Assembly: GCF_902859645.1 (NCBI RefSeq)
Contig: NZ_CADIJR010000044.1
Span: forward strand, 1-55,941
DNA length: 55,941 bases
Source: Achromobacter insuavis
Lineage (GTDB): Bacteria; Pseudomonadota; Gammaproteobacteria; Burkholderiales; Burkholderiaceae_B
Direction of reading: 5' to 3'
Shown piece after piece: positions 31,998 through 41,800 of the stretch (positions within the stretch are counted from its first letter, which is position 1; every line of letters begins with the position of its first letter). The notes below the pieces were generated by a model that was given only the letters and a program-made list of their open reading frames with translations, was not told the origin of the DNA and ran no database searches. The position numbers were made by a program, and so were the translations under genes.

Positions 31998-34148
31998 ATG
32001 GCGATTGATGTCCGGGAAGCCGTGATCCTCGGGGCGGTTTCTGGTTTGCTGGCGGCCGGCGCGGCCCAGGCGCAGCAGGAAGCGGTGCAACTCAGTCCGG
32101 TGGTGGTCAAGGGCGAATCCGCCGACCCGGCCGACAGCAGCGACCGCATCCTGCTCCCGACCACCACCTCGGCCACCAAGACCGGCACCCCGGTGCTCGA
32201 AACGGCCCAGTCGATCTCCACCATCACCCGCAAGCAGCTGGACGACCAGGCGCCGCAGACCGTCAGCGAAGCCCTGCGCTACACCGCCGGCGTGCTGTCC
32301 GACCGCGACACCAACTCGCGCTACGACTCGGTCTTCCTGCGCGGCTTCGGCGCCTTCGGCACCGCCACCAGCTACGTCAATTTCCTCGACGGCCTCAAGC
32401 TGCCGCGCGGCCAGGCCTTCGCGCAGGCGGCCATCGACCCGTACCTGCTGGACCGCATCGACGTGCTCAAGGGACCGTCGGCGCTGCTGTACGGGCAGGT
32501 CAGCCCGGGCGGCCTGGTGAACCAGGTGAGTCGCCGGCCGTCCGACCAGGCCACGCACGAGATCCTGCTCGAAGGCGGCAACGAGGGCCGCGCCCGCGCC
32601 GGCTTCAGCAGCCAGGGCGCCGTGAATGAGGCCGGCACGCTGCAATACAGCCTGAGCGCGGTTGGCCGCTACGCCGACAGCCGCTACGACGGCGTGCACG
32701 AAAGCCGCTACGCGGTGGCCCCGTCGCTGACCTGGCGGCCCAACGCCGACACCACCTTCACGCTGTCCGCGTACTATCAGAAGGACCCGGACGGCGGCTA
32801 CTTCAACTCGGTCTATCCCAAGTTCCTGGCGCCGTCCCGGTACAAGGACGACCTCGGCCGCCGCTTCAACGTCGGCGACCCCAAGTTCGATTCGTTCGAG
32901 CGCGAACAGCACGGCATCGGCTACCAGCTGGAACACCGCGTCAGCCCGGCGCTGACGCTGCGCTCGCGCCTGCGCTATTCGGACGTCGACGTCGACTTCC
33001 GCTCGCTGCAGATGGCCGCGCCGCTGGCCGCCGACGGCACCATCGCGCGCCAGGCGCTGCGCTCGATCGAGGACGTCAAGGGCGTCGCGCTCGACAACCA
33101 GGCGCAGATCGACTTCGCCACCGGCACGGTGCAGCACACCGTGCTGACCGGCATCGACTACCAGCACACCCGCAGCAACTGGCAGTACAACTGGGGCCCC
33201 GCGCCGTCCATCAACGTCGCCAATCCGCAGTACGGCCAGCCGATCGGCCCGCTGACGACCATCATCGACAGCGGCCAGACGCTGCGCCAGACCGGCGCCT
33301 ACGTGCAGGATCAGTTCCGCTTCGGCGGCTTCCGCGCGCTGCTGGGCGTGCGCCACGACTGGACCGAGCAGGATTCCGACAACCGCCTGGCCAAGAGCGC
33401 CACCAACCAGTCCAGCGAAGCCACCAGCTACCGCGCCGGCCTGCTGTACCTGTTCGACAACGGCCTCGCGCCCTACGTCAGCTACGCCACCTCGTTCGAG
33501 CCCAACGTCGGCGTCAACGCCAGCGGCGCGCCGTTCGTGCCGAGCAAGGCCAGCCAGTATGAAGTCGGGTTGAAGTACCAGCCGACCGGCGTGGACGCGC
33601 TGTTCACGGTGTCGGCGTTCGACATCCGCCAGCGCGACGCGCTGGTGCCTGACACCTTCGGCTTCAACACGCAGGAAGGCCGTATCCGCTCGCGCGGCCT
33701 GGAGTTCGAGGCGCGCGGACAGGTCACGAACAACCTGGAGCTGATCGCCGCGCTGACGCTGCTGGACACCAAGGTGACGCAGGCCGCGGTCGAGGCCAAC
33801 AAGGACAAGCGGCCGCAGGCGGTGCCCACGTACTACGGTTCGGTGTGGGCCAACTACCGCTTCGGCGCCGGCGCGCTGGAAGGCTTCAAGGTCGGCGCCG
33901 GCGTGCGCACGGTGGGTTCGAGCTACGCCGACAACGCCAACAAGGTGAAGGCCGACGGCTACACCCTGATCGACGCCGCGCTGCGCTACGATTTCGGCGC
34001 CGCCAGCCCCAGCCTGAAGGGCCTGGAAGGCCGCCTGAACATCAACAACCTGTTCGACAAGACCTACTACTCCAGCTGCAGCTCCGACTATTTCTGCCAA
34101 TACGGCAATGGCCGCCAGATCATCGCCGGCCTGAGCTACCGCTGGTAA
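31998..34148 (+). CDS. TonB-dependent siderophore receptor
   Basis: A 716-residue outer-membrane receptor. The signal region ends at AAGAAQA (about residue 25). The plug (about 40-170) contains ETAQSISTITRKQLDDQAPQTVSEALRYTAGV and LKGPSALLYGQVSPGGLVNQVSRRP, the FhuA/FpvA siderophore-receptor signature. The barrel ends in the aromatic-terminated LSYRW. Near the C terminus is a Cys pair (SSCSSDYFC) typical of FhuA-like receptors. AGGTG lies 6 nt before the ATG. It heads a three-gene iron unit with the binding protein 10 bp downstream. Ligand is probably a hydroxamate-type ferric siderophore, but this is not certain. Confidence 0.93.
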   Translation: MAIDVREAVILGAVSGLLAAGAAQAQQEAVQLSPVVVKGESADPADSSDRILLPTTTSATKTGTPVLETAQSISTITRKQLDDQAPQTVSEALRYTAGVLSDRDTNSRYDSVFLRGFGAFGTATSYVNFLDGLKLPRGQAFAQAAIDPYLLDRIDVLKGPSALLYGQVSPGGLVNQVSRRPSDQATHEILLEGGNEGRARAGFSSQGAVNEAGTLQYSLSAVGRYADSRYDGVHESRYAVAPSLTWRPNADTTFTLSAYYQKDPDGGYFNSVYPKFLAPSRYKDDLGRRFNVGDPKFDSFEREQHGIGYQLEHRVSPALTLRSRLRYSDVDVDFRSLQMAAPLAADGTIARQALRSIEDVKGVALDNQAQIDFATGTVQHTVLTGIDYQHTRSNWQYNWGPAPSINVANPQYGQPIGPLTTIIDSGQTLRQTGAYVQDQFRFGGFRALLGVRHDWTEQDSDNRLAKSATNQSSEATSYRAGLLYLFDNGLAPYVSYATSFEPNVGVNASGAPFVPSKASQYEVGLKYQPTGVDALFTVSAFDIRQRDALVPDTFGFNTQEGRIRSRGLEFEARGQVTNNLELIAALTLLDTKVTQAAVEANKDKRPQAVPTYYGSVWANYRFGAGALEGFKVGAGVRTVGSSYADNANKVKADGYTLIDAALRYDFGAASPSLKGLEGRLNINNLFDKTYYSSCSSDYFCQYGNGRQIIAGLSYRW

Positions 34149-34158
34149 GGAGCCGACG

Positions 34159-35274
34159 ATGCATCGACGCCGCTTCTGCGCGGGACTCGCGCTGGCCGGA
34201 CTGGGCGGCGCCCTGCCCGCCCTCGCCAGCCCGCCGCGCACGCTGACCGACATGGCGGGCCGCGCCTTGCGGCTGCCCGCCGCGCCGCGCCGCATCGTGC
34301 TGCTGGAGGCGCGCGACATCCTCACCATGGCGCTGCTGCATCCCGATCCGGCGTCACTAGTGGTGGGCTGGGCCGCCGCCGACCGCATCGACAGCGAGGC
34401 GCTGCAGGCGCGCTTCGAGCGCAAGCGGCCGATCGCGGTCATCGGCAAGCAGGCGCCCACCACGATCTCGCTGGAAGGCATCGTCAATCTGGCGCCCGAT
34501 CTGGTGGTGACCAGCTCGTTCATGACGCCCGAGGATGGGGCCGGCGGCCTGTTGCAGCGCCTGACGGCCCTGGGCATCCCGGTGGCCTACAGCGATGTCG
34601 CCAGCAACGCCGCGGCGCCCGCCACGGCCGGCCCGATCGACACGCTGCACCGCAACCTGCGCATGTGGGGCGACATCCTCGATGCCGGCGACCGGGCCGC
34701 GGCCTATTCTGCGTTCGCCGACGAGCGCCTGGCCGAGGTCGCGCGGCGGCTGGCGGGCGCCAGGCCGGTCACCACCTATCTGGAAGTGCAATCCACGCCC
34801 GACGACTGCTGCTGGGCCGCCGGCAAACAGGTCTGGGGCGAGCTGCTGGCGCTGGCCGGCGGCCAGAGCCTGCCCGGCGTGACCGCGCCCTGGTACCAGA
34901 AGCTGCAACTCGAATACCTGCTGGCCACGCCGCATGACGTCTACATCGCCTCGGGCGGCGGCTGGGTCTCGGGCGGGCGGCCGGCCATCGGCCCCGGCAT
35001 CGACCCGGCCCAGGGCCGCGCCGGCCTGCGGCGGCTGGCGGCCCGCACCGGCTTTGCCGCGCTGCCCAGCGTACGCCAGGGGCGCGTGCATGGCATCTGG
35101 ACCGGCCTCATCACGGTCGCGCCGTTCAACCCGCTTTTCGTCGAGGCCGCCGCCAAGTGGCTGCACCCCGACCGCTTTGCCGATTTCGACCCCGCCGAGA
35201 CCCTGGCGACGATCAACCGCCGCTTTTTGCAGGAGCCGATCGACGGCCCGCTGTGGGTCTCCCTCCAGGAGTAA
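34159..35274 (+). CDS. ABC iron-siderophore periplasmic binding protein
   Basis: A 371-residue BtuF/FecB/FhuD-fold protein. An N-terminal signal MHRRRFCAGLALAGLGGALPALA is followed by 'LTDMAGRALRLPAAPRRIVLLEARDILTMALLHPD', the usual start of the family, and the connecting helix region in the middle. AAGGAG precedes the ATG. It lacks neighbouring FecC/FecD permease and ATPase genes, so it must use a transporter encoded elsewhere or act only in periplasmic capture. Its stop is followed 3 bp later by the siderophore-interacting protein gene. Confidence 0.88.
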   Translation: MHRRRFCAGLALAGLGGALPALASPPRTLTDMAGRALRLPAAPRRIVLLEARDILTMALLHPDPASLVVGWAAADRIDSEALQARFERKRPIAVIGKQAPTTISLEGIVNLAPDLVVTSSFMTPEDGAGGLLQRLTALGIPVAYSDVASNAAAPATAGPIDTLHRNLRMWGDILDAGDRAAAYSAFADERLAEVARRLAGARPVTTYLEVQSTPDDCCWAAGKQVWGELLALAGGQSLPGVTAPWYQKLQLEYLLATPHDVYIASGGGWVSGGRPAIGPGIDPAQGRAGLRRLAARTGFAALPSVRQGRVHGIWTGLITVAPFNPLFVEAAAKWLHPDRFADFDPAETLATINRRFLQEPIDGPLWVSLQE

Positions 35275-35277
35275 ACC

Positions 35278-36396
35278 TTGTCCAACCCCTCTGCGCCGTC
35301 CTGTACGGCGTCGGCCGTCATCGCCTTTCCCAGGCTGGCCGACTATCTCGAACCGATCCTGGCCGCCATCGCCACGCACGACATGACCGTGCGCGCCGAA
35401 TCCGACCACCACGCCGTCACCGCCGCGTTCGGCAGCGCCACGCTGCGGGTCCGCCCGGGCGCGCTGCATATCGAGATCGAAGCCGCCGACCCCGCCGCCC
35501 TGAATCGCATGAAGCACGCATTGGCCGGCCCGATCGGCTTCATCGCCGCGCAGGAGCGGCTCGACATCCAGTGGCGCGGCGACGCCGGCGGCCTGACGCC
35601 GCTGGACGACCTGCGCATCCTGCGCGTGGCCACGGTGCGCGACCTGACCCCTTACTTGCGCCGCATCGTGCTGCAGGGCGTCGATCTGGCCCACCTGGAC
35701 CGCGCCGACCAACTGCATTGCCGCCTGATCTTCGCGCCCAAGGGCGAGGCCGAGGTGGCCTGGCCGATGCTGGACGGCCACGGCCGCGTCACCTGGCCCG
35801 GCGGCAAGATGCCGACCCGCGTCTACACCATCCGCGCCATCGATCCGGCCGCCGGCGCGCTGACGATCGACTTCGCGCTGCACGCCGATGCCGGGCCCGC
35901 CACGCGCTGGGCGCAGGCGGCCGCGCCGGGCGACCGGGTCGGCGTCGTCGGCCCCGCGGCCGGCGGTCCCAAGCCGGCGGCCTTCCACGTGCTGGCGGGC
36001 GACGAAACCGGCCTGCCCGGCATCGCCCGCATCCTCGAATCGCTGCCCGCCGATGCGCGGGGCCACGCCTTCATCGAGGTGCGCGACGCCAGCGAGGAAC
36101 TGCCGCTGGCCAGGCCCGCCGGCATCACCTTGAAGTGGTTGCACCGCGATGGCGCGCCAGCCGGCGCCACCACGCTGCTGCCCGATGCGGTCCGCGCCGT
36201 GACGTGGCCGCCGGCGCTCGACGACGCGTTCTTCTGGGGCGGGTGCGAGCACAAGGCGTTCCGCGCCATCCACCGCTACCTGCGCCACGACCTCGGCTTG
36301 CCGGCCGACCGGCAGGTACTGTATTCGTACTGGCACCGCACCCTGAGCGAAGAGCAGATCATCGAGATCGGCGCGCCGGCCTATCTGGCCGAATAG
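35278..36396 (+). CDS. siderophore-interacting flavoprotein with N-terminal DUF2218
   Basis: A 372-residue cytoplasmic ferric-siderophore reductase. Residues about 12-95 form a DUF2218 domain (AFPRLADYLEPILAAIATHDMTV...MKHALAGPIGFIA). Residues about 115-250 are the FAD-binding SIP domain, including MPTRVYTIRAID. The rest is the SIP C-terminal domain with FFWGGCEHKAFRAIHRYLRHDLGLPADRQVLYSYWHR, matching ViuB/YqjH. The protein releases iron after uptake. It uses a TTG start at 35278 with AGGAG 7 nt upstream, inside the coupled iron operon. The 235-bp region after it is described separately. Confidence 0.92.
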   Translation: MSNPSAPSCTASAVIAFPRLADYLEPILAAIATHDMTVRAESDHHAVTAAFGSATLRVRPGALHIEIEAADPAALNRMKHALAGPIGFIAAQERLDIQWRGDAGGLTPLDDLRILRVATVRDLTPYLRRIVLQGVDLAHLDRADQLHCRLIFAPKGEAEVAWPMLDGHGRVTWPGGKMPTRVYTIRAIDPAAGALTIDFALHADAGPATRWAQAAAPGDRVGVVGPAAGGPKPAAFHVLAGDETGLPGIARILESLPADARGHAFIEVRDASEELPLARPAGITLKWLHRDGAPAGATTLLPDAVRAVTWPPALDDAFFWGGCEHKAFRAIHRYLRHDLGLPADRQVLYSYWHRTLSEEQIIEIGAPAYLAE

Positions 36397-36631
36397 GCCC
36401 GGCCGGCATGACAGCAGGGTGACAGAACGGTGACCATTGCGGCCCGTTTTGTACAGCTATTATTAAGGAAGCGCCCCTACAATCCGGCGGGCCCCACAAG
36501 GGCTCGCCAGGGGTCGGCCGCAAGGCGTCAGAGGGGCTGAAATAGTTCTTCACCCCCTCTTGCAGCTTGACGGGAACTCACCCCGCCTCGCGCCTATCCA
36601 TACCCTGTCCGCCGCTACCGATTCGCTTCCC
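36397..36631 (+). promoter_or_regulatory. promoter and structured leader before the transglutaminase-like gene
   Basis: TTGCGG (36437-36442) and TATTAT (36458-36463), 15 bp apart, are a possible promoter. The following leader has several hairpins: a 9-bp stem GGCGGGCCC/GGGCTCGCC (36486-36508, one G-U pair), a small GCC-GCAA-GGC stem with a GNRA loop (36517-36526), and AGAGGGG/CCCCTCT (36530-36560). I match it to no known riboswitch family. No gene is seen here. Confidence 0.45.
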
Positions 36632-37819
36632 ATGCCGTCTTCCCAGCAGTCACCGAATCATCCCGATCAGGGCGGGATCCGCATCCTCGCCGCCGACGCC
36701 GACGCCGGCCAGGCCGCCGCCGCGCTCGAGGCCACGCAGCAATACCTGTCCGACCTCGGCCTGCGCGCCGCCGCCCGCTGCGACCTGCGCAAGGCCGCCA
36801 CGCCCGGCGTGCATGCCGCGCTCAATCGCGGTTTCGCCGCCAGCTACCTGCCCGATCACGACACCACCCGCGTGGCGCGGGCGCTGAGCCTGCGCACCGA
36901 CGCCAACGAAGCCGACCTGGACCGCGAGATCGTGCTGGCGATGCTGGCCAGCCCGGTCGCCTTCGACTTCCCCAGCGTGGCGGAACTGGCCTCGGCCGTG
37001 CGCATCCGCCGCTACATCGTGCAGGCCGCCGGCAAGACCGCGCTGGCCTTCGACACCGAACACGCCGAGCGGCCCGAGGACTACTGGACCTACGACGAGG
37101 CGCGCGGCTTCACGGTGCTGCCGGGCCGCTCGCTGATCGACGGGCTGCGCAAGGCCACCCAGCCCGAGGCCTCGGGCCAGCTGTATTCGTTCTCGTGCTA
37201 CCGCGCCACCGAATACGTCACCGTGCTCGGCATCGCGCAGGAACTGCAGACGGCCAACCCCGACCTCGGCCGCCGGCTGCAGCGCCAATGGGAAACGCGC
37301 GCGGTCATGTCCGGCAGCTTCCACGACACCTTCCTGCACGAATACGGCGCGCTCGACGCGCCCTTGCCGCAGCGCTTCTACGTGCCGGGCGACCGGCTCT
37401 GGTTCCGCAACCCCGACGCCGAATCGTCGGACGTCGAAGGCTACGAAGGGTCCTGGGTGTTCTACCTGGGCGGCGGCCTGTTCAACAATTTCTGGGAACG
37501 CGGCGCGCCGTACACGCTGACGTCCAAGTGCGTCGAGATCTACCATTGGCGCCACGGCCTGCGCACCGACGCCGCCGGCAAGCGCTACATCGACGAACAG
37601 ATCGTCAAGGAACACGTGCACGCCACCCTGGCCGACCCCGAGGCCACCGCCGTCATCCTTGAACGCATGATGCGAATCCGCGACCCCCAGGGCGTGTACG
37701 CCGAAGGCGGCTGCATCGACGCCACCCGCGAGCGGGTGCGCTGGGTGCGCCCCGGCCATTGCGACATCGTGCTGCCGGACTTTCCCGGCGCGGCGCGGGC
37801 GCTCTCCATCGCGGCCTGA
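36632..37819 (+). CDS. Bacillus Tgl-like protein-glutamine gamma-glutamyltransferase homologue
   Basis: A 395-residue protein, longer than the 245-residue B. subtilis Tgl. By-eye alignment to remembered Tgl is extensive: SPVAFDFPSVAELASAVRIRRYIVQAA with TPVQFDYHSIAELMFELKLRMNIVAAA, LYSFSC189YRATEYV with FYAFECATAIVII, and VPGDRLWFRNPD...YLGGGLF with FLGDCLYFKNPE...LLGEDKYF. The catalytic Cys is kept as C189. The residues I align with the Tgl catalytic Glu (GEN motif), Glu115 and His200 look substituted, so activity may differ. An N-terminal 100 residues and a His-rich C-terminal part are extra. The ATG at 36632 has no clear SD; a TTG at 36560 is an alternative. No spore genes exist here, so the role is unknown. 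Confidence 0.75.
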   Translation: MPSSQQSPNHPDQGGIRILAADADAGQAAAALEATQQYLSDLGLRAAARCDLRKAATPGVHAALNRGFAASYLPDHDTTRVARALSLRTDANEADLDREIVLAMLASPVAFDFPSVAELASAVRIRRYIVQAAGKTALAFDTEHAERPEDYWTYDEARGFTVLPGRSLIDGLRKATQPEASGQLYSFSCYRATEYVTVLGIAQELQTANPDLGRRLQRQWETRAVMSGSFHDTFLHEYGALDAPLPQRFYVPGDRLWFRNPDAESSDVEGYEGSWVFYLGGGLFNNFWERGAPYTLTSKCVEIYHWRHGLRTDAAGKRYIDEQIVKEHVHATLADPEATAVILERMMRIRDPQGVYAEGGCIDATRERVRWVRPGHCDIVLPDFPGAARALSIAA

Positions 37820-37930
37820 ATCCCCCAAGCCGCTCGGTTTGAATTCCTCTGCGGGCGGCAGCCCCTGAGCGACCCCCTGGCCGGCCGCCACCAGGCCGAT
37901 CGCGGTCGTCGCCGCTTGACGCCGACGCTA

Positions 37931-37955
37931 TCATGCAACATCATATGTTTCATGA
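37931..37955. promoter_or_regulatory. 25-bp near-perfect palindrome upstream of methyltransferase
   Basis: TCATGCAACAT (37931-37941) and ATGTTTCATGA (37945-37955) are inverted repeats with one mismatch and a CAT centre. The site lies 44-68 bp upstream of the ATG at 37999, downstream of a possible -35 (TTGACG at 37917). It has the size and AT-richness of ArsR/SmtB- or MarR-type operators, but no such regulator gene adjoins it. The gap 37820-37998 holds no gene. Confidence 0.6.
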
Positions 37956-37998
37956 TGACGGCGCGCCGCCCTGGCCGCCGTCCCGCCCGGAGTCATCG

Positions 37999-38667
37999 AT
38001 GGCCTTCACCAATACGCCCGGCGCCTCGGACGACTACGCCGAACGGGTCGCGCGCCACGTCCCCGGCCTGCGCGACCTGCACCGCATGATCGGCCTGCTG
38101 ATGGCCGAGCTGACGCCGGACGACGGCCGCCTCCTGGTGCTCGGCGCCGGCGGCGGACTGGAGTTGAAGGCCCTGGCCGAGACGCGGCCAGGCTGGCGCC
38201 TGGACGGCGTCGATCCGTCGGCTGACATGCTGCGCCAGGCCATCGCCACATTGGGCGATCTGGCCCCGCGCGCGGCGCTGCACCAGGGCTATATCGACGA
38301 CGCGCCCGAAGGCCCCTTCGACGGCGCCACCTGCCTGCTGACGCTGCATTTCCTGGCAGCGCCCGAACGCCTTCGGACCGTTCGCGAAATCAGCCGCCGG
38401 CTCAAGCCCGGCGCGCCCTTCATCGCGGTGCACCACAGTTTTCCACCCGAACGGCGCGATGCCTGGCTGGCCCGCAATGCCGCCTTCGTGACCGCCGCGG
38501 GCGTGCCCGCCGAACAGGCCCAAAACGGCATGCGGGCAATGCGCGACAAGTTGCCGGTGCTGGCGCCGCAGGCAGACGAAGCCATCCTGCGCGAGGCCGG
38601 CTTCACCGATATCGAGCGGTTCTACGCCGCGCTGACATTCCAGGGCTGGCTCTGCCGCAAAACGTGA
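37999..38667 (+). CDS. class I SAM-dependent methyltransferase
   Basis: A 222-residue methyltransferase. Motif I is LLVLGAGGGLELKALAETRPGW (near 42), followed by 'LDGVDPSADMLRQAIATL' and 'FDGATCLLTLHFLAAPERLRTVREISRRLKPGAPFIAVHH'. The C terminus 'FTDIERFYAALTFQGWLCRK' fits UbiE/TehB-like members. The ATG at 37999 has GGAG 6 nt upstream; a start 22 codons earlier would fall inside the palindromic operator and is unlikely. Substrate unknown. Confidence 0.87.
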   Translation: MAFTNTPGASDDYAERVARHVPGLRDLHRMIGLLMAELTPDDGRLLVLGAGGGLELKALAETRPGWRLDGVDPSADMLRQAIATLGDLAPRAALHQGYIDDAPEGPFDGATCLLTLHFLAAPERLRTVREISRRLKPGAPFIAVHHSFPPERRDAWLARNAAFVTAAGVPAEQAQNGMRAMRDKLPVLAPQADEAILREAGFTDIERFYAALTFQGWLCRKT

Positions 38668-38815
38668 GCCGCCCCCTTGGGTCCAGGGCCATGGACAGGA
38701 AACCGGGAACACAACGGCGCGGATTGGGGGAAGCACAAAAGGCGCACGCCCGTGTTACTGTCGGCATGATGCTGCCACCTCTCTCATCCGCCCGGTACGG
38801 CCGGCGCGCACAACC

Positions 38816-41800
38816 ATGACCCTCACACCGGAATTCCCCATCGTCGGGGTAGGCGCGTCCGCGGGCGGCGTCGAGGCGCTGGAAGGCTTTTTCCGCGGTA
38901 TCCCGCCCGCGCCCGGCGTGGCGTTCGTGGTGGTCACGCATCTGAGCCCCTCGCGCGAAAGCCATCTGTCCGAGGTGGTCTCGCGCTACACCTCGCTGCC
39001 GGTGCTGACCGCCGTCGACAACCAGCAGATCGAGATCAACAGCGTCTACGTGCTGCCGCGCGATGCGCTCATGTCCGTGAGCCATCGCCGCCTGCGGGTG
39101 CTCAAGCGTCCCGCGGATCTGCCCGGACGCAGGCCCATCGACCTGTTCTTTTCCGCGCTGGCGCGTGATTGCGGCGATTTTGCCGCCGGCGTGATCCTGT
39201 CCGGCGGCAATTCCGACGGCACGCTGGGCATCAAGGCCATCAAGGAACACGGCGGCCTGACGTTGGCGCAGGCCGCCGACGGCTATGGACCGCGCAATCC
39301 GGAAATGCCGGACAGCGCCATCGCCAGCGGCCTGGTCGACTTCGCCTTGCCGGCCGAAGAGATGGGAAAACGCCTGGTGGAGTTCGCCCAGGGCCTGCCC
39401 ACGCTGCCGGACGCGACGACCGGGACGCAGGCCAGCGGCGCGGTGCGGCTGGATGCGGCCGGACTCGAAATAAGCAATCTGCTGCGCGCGCGGGTCGGCC
39501 ATGACTTCAGCGGCTACAAGAACAGGACCTTCATGCGCCGCGTGCAGCGGCGCATGCACGTGAACCAGATCGGCAGCCTCGAGGCCTATGTCGAGTTCCT
39601 GAAAGTCTCCCCGCAGGAGGCCAGCGCGCTGTTCCGGGACCTGCTGATCAGCGTGACCAATTTCTTTCGCGATGCCCAGGCGTTCGAGTCGCTGCAGCGC
39701 CTGATCATCCCGAAGCTGCTGGAAAACCGTGGCACGTCCGAATCGGTGCGCATCTGGGTGCCGGGCTGCGCCACCGGCGAAGAAGTCTATTCCCTGGCCA
39801 TCCTGCTGCGTGAACACATGGACAGCATGGCGGCCACGCCGCAGATCCAGCTGTTCGCCACCGACATCGACGACCGCGCGCTGGCCGTGGCCCGGGCCGC
39901 GCGCTATCCCGGCCAGTTGCTCGACAGCATGCCGCAGGAGCGGCGCGACCGCCATTTCGTCGCCGACGGCGACGGCTACGTGGTCAACAAACAGGTGCGC
40001 GAACTGTGCATCTTCTCGCCGCACAACGTGCTGCGCGACCCGCCGTTCTCGCGCATCGACCTGATTTCCTGCCGCAACCTGCTGATCTACTTCGGCGGCG
40101 AGATCCAGAAGCAGGTCATTCCCACCTTCCATTATTCGCTGCGGCCCGGCGGCTACCTGTTCCTGGGCATGTCCGAGAACGTCAGCCAGTTCAGCGAACT
40201 GTTCAGTCCGGTCGAGAAACGGCACCGCATCTTCCAGCGCCGCGCCGACATCGCCCCGCCGCCCCGGCCCGCGCTGCCGCTGGCATCCCTGCAGTCCCGC
40301 GGCCAGCCCAGCGCGGGCCCTCCGCGCCCGCAACCCGGCGCCGCCGCGCTGCGCCAGGCGGTCGATGCCCAGGTGCTGGCGCAGCATGCGCCCGCCCACG
40401 TGCTGGTCAATCGGGACGGCGACATCGTCTATTACTCGGGCCGCACCGGCAAATACCTGGAGGCGGCCGCCGGCGCGCCCACACGCCAGATCCTGACGCT
40501 GGCGCGCAAGGGCCTGCGGCTGGATCTGCGCACCCTGCTGCACGCCGCGGTCGAGAACGGCATGCCGGCGGTGCGCCGCGACGTCGCGGTGGAGGACGAC
40601 GAGGGCCGCGTGCAGCGCGTGTCGCTGACCGTCGAGCCGCTGGCCGCCCGCCACGACACGGAACCGCTGTACCTGGTGCTGTTCACCGACCAGGGGCCGG
40701 TCCTGACGCGCGAAGAAGCCCAGGTCCATGCGCATGCGTTGCGGCAAGGCGCCGCCCAGCACATGGAAACCGAGCTGCGCGACACGCGCGAGCGCCTGCA
40801 ATCGATGATCGAGGAATATGAAACCGCCCTGGAAGAGCTGAAATCCTCGAACGAGGAACTGCTGTCCGTCAACGAGGAACTGCAATCGACCAACGAGGAA
40901 CTGGAAGCCTCCAAGGAAGAACTGGTATCGCTCAATGAAGAGCTGCATACGGTCAATGGCGAATTGCATGGCAAGGTCGACGAGCTGGACCGCAGCAACA
41001 GCGACCTGCACAACCTGTTCGAAAGCACCGCCATCGCCACGCTGTTCCTGGACCACGATCTGATCATCCGCAGCTTCACCCCCGCGGTCGGCGACGTGTT
41101 CAACATCCTGCCCAGCGACTGCGGCCGGCCGATCACCGATCTGGCCAGCCGTTTCGACCTGCCCTCGTTCGCCAGTGACATCCAGCACGTCTACGACCGC
41201 TATCAGCCGATCGAACGGCGCATCGCCGGAACGCTGGACGGCAAGCACTATCTGTTGCGGCTGGTGCCCTACCGCGGCAGCGACAGCCGGGTGGACGGCG
41301 TGGTCGTGACCTTCATCGACATCACCCAGATCACCCGCGTCGAACGGCGCCATCGCATCCTGATCTCCGAATTGCAGCACCGCACCCGCAACCTGCTGGC
41401 GCTGGTCAAGAACGTGGCCCGGCGCACGCTGGGCGAAGGTGAACCCTTCAAGCGCTTCGACACCCGGCTCGCCGCCCTGGATCGCGTTCAGGGCCTGCTG
41501 GGAGAAACCGGCGGCGAGCGCATCGAATTCCACGACATGATGCGCCGCGAACTGGAGGCCGTCGGCAACGGCCACCAGATTTCGCTTGCCGGTCCGCCCG
41601 TGCCGCTACGCGCGGACCGCATCCAGACGCTGGCGCTGGCCATCCATGAACTGGCCACCAACGCGGTCAAGTATGGCGCCCTGAACTACGACACCGGGCG
41701 CCTGGACATCCAATGGCGCCTGGCCCGCCAGGACAACCGGGAAGTGCTGGTGCTCGACTGGGTCGAAACCGGCCTGCCGGTGGCGCCCGACGCCAGCCGC

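Noticed and set aside
31977-34577. Open frame of 866 codons on the minus strand
   Set aside because: Antisense to the TonB receptor and its binding protein; composition is an Arg/Ala/Gly-rich shadow with no domains.
36486-36560. Known riboswitch class
   Set aside because: I compared the leader by memory with c-di-GMP, yybP-ykoY, fluoride, TPP, glycine, SAH and ZTP consensus features and saw no match.
38603-41575. Open frame of 990 codons on the minus strand
   Set aside because: It lies antisense to the CheB-CheR-kinase gene, whose domain motifs are unmistakable. The antisense product is low-complexity and results from high-GC third positions.
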